6,998 nucleotides of DNA from DATBLZ01 sp036555065. Lineage in GTDB: Bacteria > Pseudomonadota > Gammaproteobacteria > Steroidobacterales > Rariloculaceae. This document shows, one piece after another, positions 5,949 through 6,998 of the stretch. The stretch spans positions 1-6,998 of the forward strand of contig DATBLZ010000030.1 in NCBI GenBank assembly GCA_036555065.1. The letters run 5' to 3'. The notes under the pieces are model-generated. The model did not search any database. It had not been told where the DNA came from and saw only the letters and a program-made list of their open reading frames with translations. Position 1 is the first letter of the stretch; every line of letters begins with the position of its first letter. The position numbers and the translations under genes are program-made.

Positions 5949-6998
5949 ATGTATCGATACGACGAATTCGACCAGAAACTACTCGCGGAGCGCGTTGCGC
6001 AGTTCCGCCGCCAAGTCGCGCGCCGGCTCGCGGGCGAGCTCACGGAAGACCAGTTTCGGCCCTTGCGGCTCAAGAACGGGCTCTACTTGCAGCTCCATGC
6101 CTATATGCTGCGCGTCAACGTTCCTTACGGAACGTTATCGTCGAAGCAGATGCGCAGGTTCGCGCACATCGCGCGCCGCTACGACCGCGGTTTCGGCCAT
6201 TTCACGACGCGCCAGAACATTCAGTACAACTGGATCAAGCTCGAGGAAGCCCCGGACATACTCGCCGAGCTCGCCGAGGTCGAGGTCACGGCGATTCAGT
6301 CTTCGGGCAATTGCGTGCGCAACATCACGTCGGATCAATTCGCGGGGCGCGCGCGCGACGAGATCGCGGACCCGCGCATGTATTGCGAGTTGCTGCGCCA
6401 ATACTCATTCCTGCATCCGGAATTCTCGTACCTGCCGCGCAAGTTCAAGATCGCGGTCACGGGGGCGCCGAACGATCGTGCCGCAGTGGCCGTTCACGAC
6501 ATCGGGCTGCGGATGCATTTGGACGAGCAGGGCCGGCCCGGGTTCGAGGTGCTCGTCGGCGGCGGTCTCGGCCGCACGCCTTACATCGGCCATACGATCC
6601 GCAAATGGGTCGCGCCCGACGACATACTGTCCTACGTCGAAGCCATATTGCGCGTTTACAACATTCACGGGCGGCGCGACAACATCCATAAGGCGCGCAT
6701 CAAGATCATCGTCAACCAGATGGGCGTCGATACGTTTCGCGAGCTCGTCGATTGCGAGTGGGAGCGCATCAAGGGCGGGCCGCTCAAGGTGCCGCAGGCG
6801 GAGATCGAGCGTATTCGTGCTTATTTTGCGCCGCCACGGTACGCGCCGCTCGAAGATGCGACGGCAGTGCTCGACAAGCAGCGGCGCGCCGACGACGCCT
6901 TCGATCGCTGGTACAAGAGCAATGTCGTCGCGCACCGCGTGCCGGGGTACGCGATCGTCAACATCTCGCTCAAGGCGACTGGGCGGCCGCCCGGCGAC
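5949..6998 (+). CDS. Ferredoxin-type nitrite/sulfite reductase, 3'-truncated by window edge
   Basis: Predicted siroheme [4Fe-4S] reductase that reduces sulfite to sulfide (or nitrite to ammonia) by six electrons in the cytoplasm. The ATG at 5949 follows the DUF2849 stop by nine bases. The frame is open for 350 codons to the window end, against about 550 for the family. Visible parts are the first ferredoxin-like half-domain (residues about 35-110, with LRLKNGLYLQLHAYMLRVNVPYG and FTTRQNIQYNWIKL), the first siroheme-binding half (SSGNCVRNITSDQFAG about 119-134, PRKFKIAVTGAPND, then FEVLVGGGLGRTPYIG), and the start of the second repeat after about residue 330 (RVPGYAIVNISLK). The Cys pairs binding the iron-sulfur cluster and siroheme should lie beyond the window, so catalytic integrity cannot be judged. 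The DUF2849 neighbour favours an assimilatory sulfite reductase (cysI-like) role, but nitrite cannot be excluded. Confidence 0.92.
   Translation, partial: MYRYDEFDQKLLAERVAQFRRQVARRLAGELTEDQFRPLRLKNGLYLQLHAYMLRVNVPYGTLSSKQMRRFAHIARRYDRGFGHFTTRQNIQYNWIKLEEAPDILAELAEVEVTAIQSSGNCVRNITSDQFAGRARDEIADPRMYCELLRQYSFLHPEFSYLPRKFKIAVTGAPNDRAAVAVHDIGLRMHLDEQGRPGFEVLVGGGLGRTPYIGHTIRKWVAPDDILSYVEAILRVYNIHGRRDNIHKARIKIIVNQMGVDTFRELVDCEWERIKGGPLKVPQAEIERIRAYFAPPRYAPLEDATAVLDKQRRADDAFDRWYKSNVVAHRVPGYAIVNISLKATGRPPGD
6117..6136 (+). repeat. Perfect 8-bp inverted repeat inside the reductase gene
   Basis: AACGTTCC (6117-6124) and GGAACGTT (6129-6136) are exact reverse complements separated by TTAC, forming a stable potential mRNA hairpin about 170 bases into the reductase coding sequence. 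It encodes the conserved VNVPYGTL stretch, so codon choice could create it by chance; an 8-bp stem of this kind is expected roughly once in a window this size. Confidence 0.5.

Noticed and set aside
5834..6935. Open frames at 5834-6691 (plus) and 6405-6935 (minus)
   Set aside because: Both lie over the DUF2849 and reductase genes; the reductase frame from 5949 is unmistakable and stays open to the window end.

Overview
The window is a GC-rich, gene-dense bacterial chromosome segment. Strong G/C third-position bias also makes many long spurious ORFs on the opposite strand. A signal-peptide-bearing cupredoxin, an outer-membrane beta-barrel protein, a GGDEF/EAL protein and an assimilatory-type nitrite/sulfite reductase point to a Gram-negative proteobacterium. 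I infer a gammaproteobacterium of the Steroidobacter/Nevskiales kind, but this rests on protein flavour only and is weak.

Layout. (1) 3-1012, plus strand: the 3' part of an M23 metallopeptidase gene (start outside the window), overlapped by a 68-codon gene of unknown function through an ATGA junction. (2) 1013-1138: convergent intergenic region with a perfect DnaA-box sequence inside a palindrome and a second short hairpin. (3) 1139-3096, minus strand: two overlapping genes. The first encodes a secreted cupredoxin-like copper protein of the type often labelled 'methylamine utilization protein'; the second encodes a porin-like outer-membrane beta-barrel. (4) 3097-3221: divergent promoter region. 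(5) 3222-5591, plus strand: a membrane-anchored CACHE-like/HAMP/GGDEF/EAL protein whose GGDEF motif is destroyed while the EAL site is intact, so it is predicted to be a c-di-GMP phosphodiesterase. (6) 5676-6998, plus strand: a DUF2849 gene followed 9 bases later by a ferredoxin-type nitrite/sulfite reductase gene that runs off the window end.

The first block belongs to envelope peptidoglycan metabolism and the last to assimilatory sulfur (or nitrogen) metabolism. The middle block is the most interesting: a periplasmic copper protein and an outer-membrane barrel encoded divergently from a c-di-GMP phosphodiesterase with a periplasmic sensor domain. This arrangement suggests that envelope redox, copper or ligand status is linked to c-di-GMP turnover, but that link is inference. 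I saw no tRNA, rRNA, CRISPR array, insertion sequence or clear mobile-element boundary.
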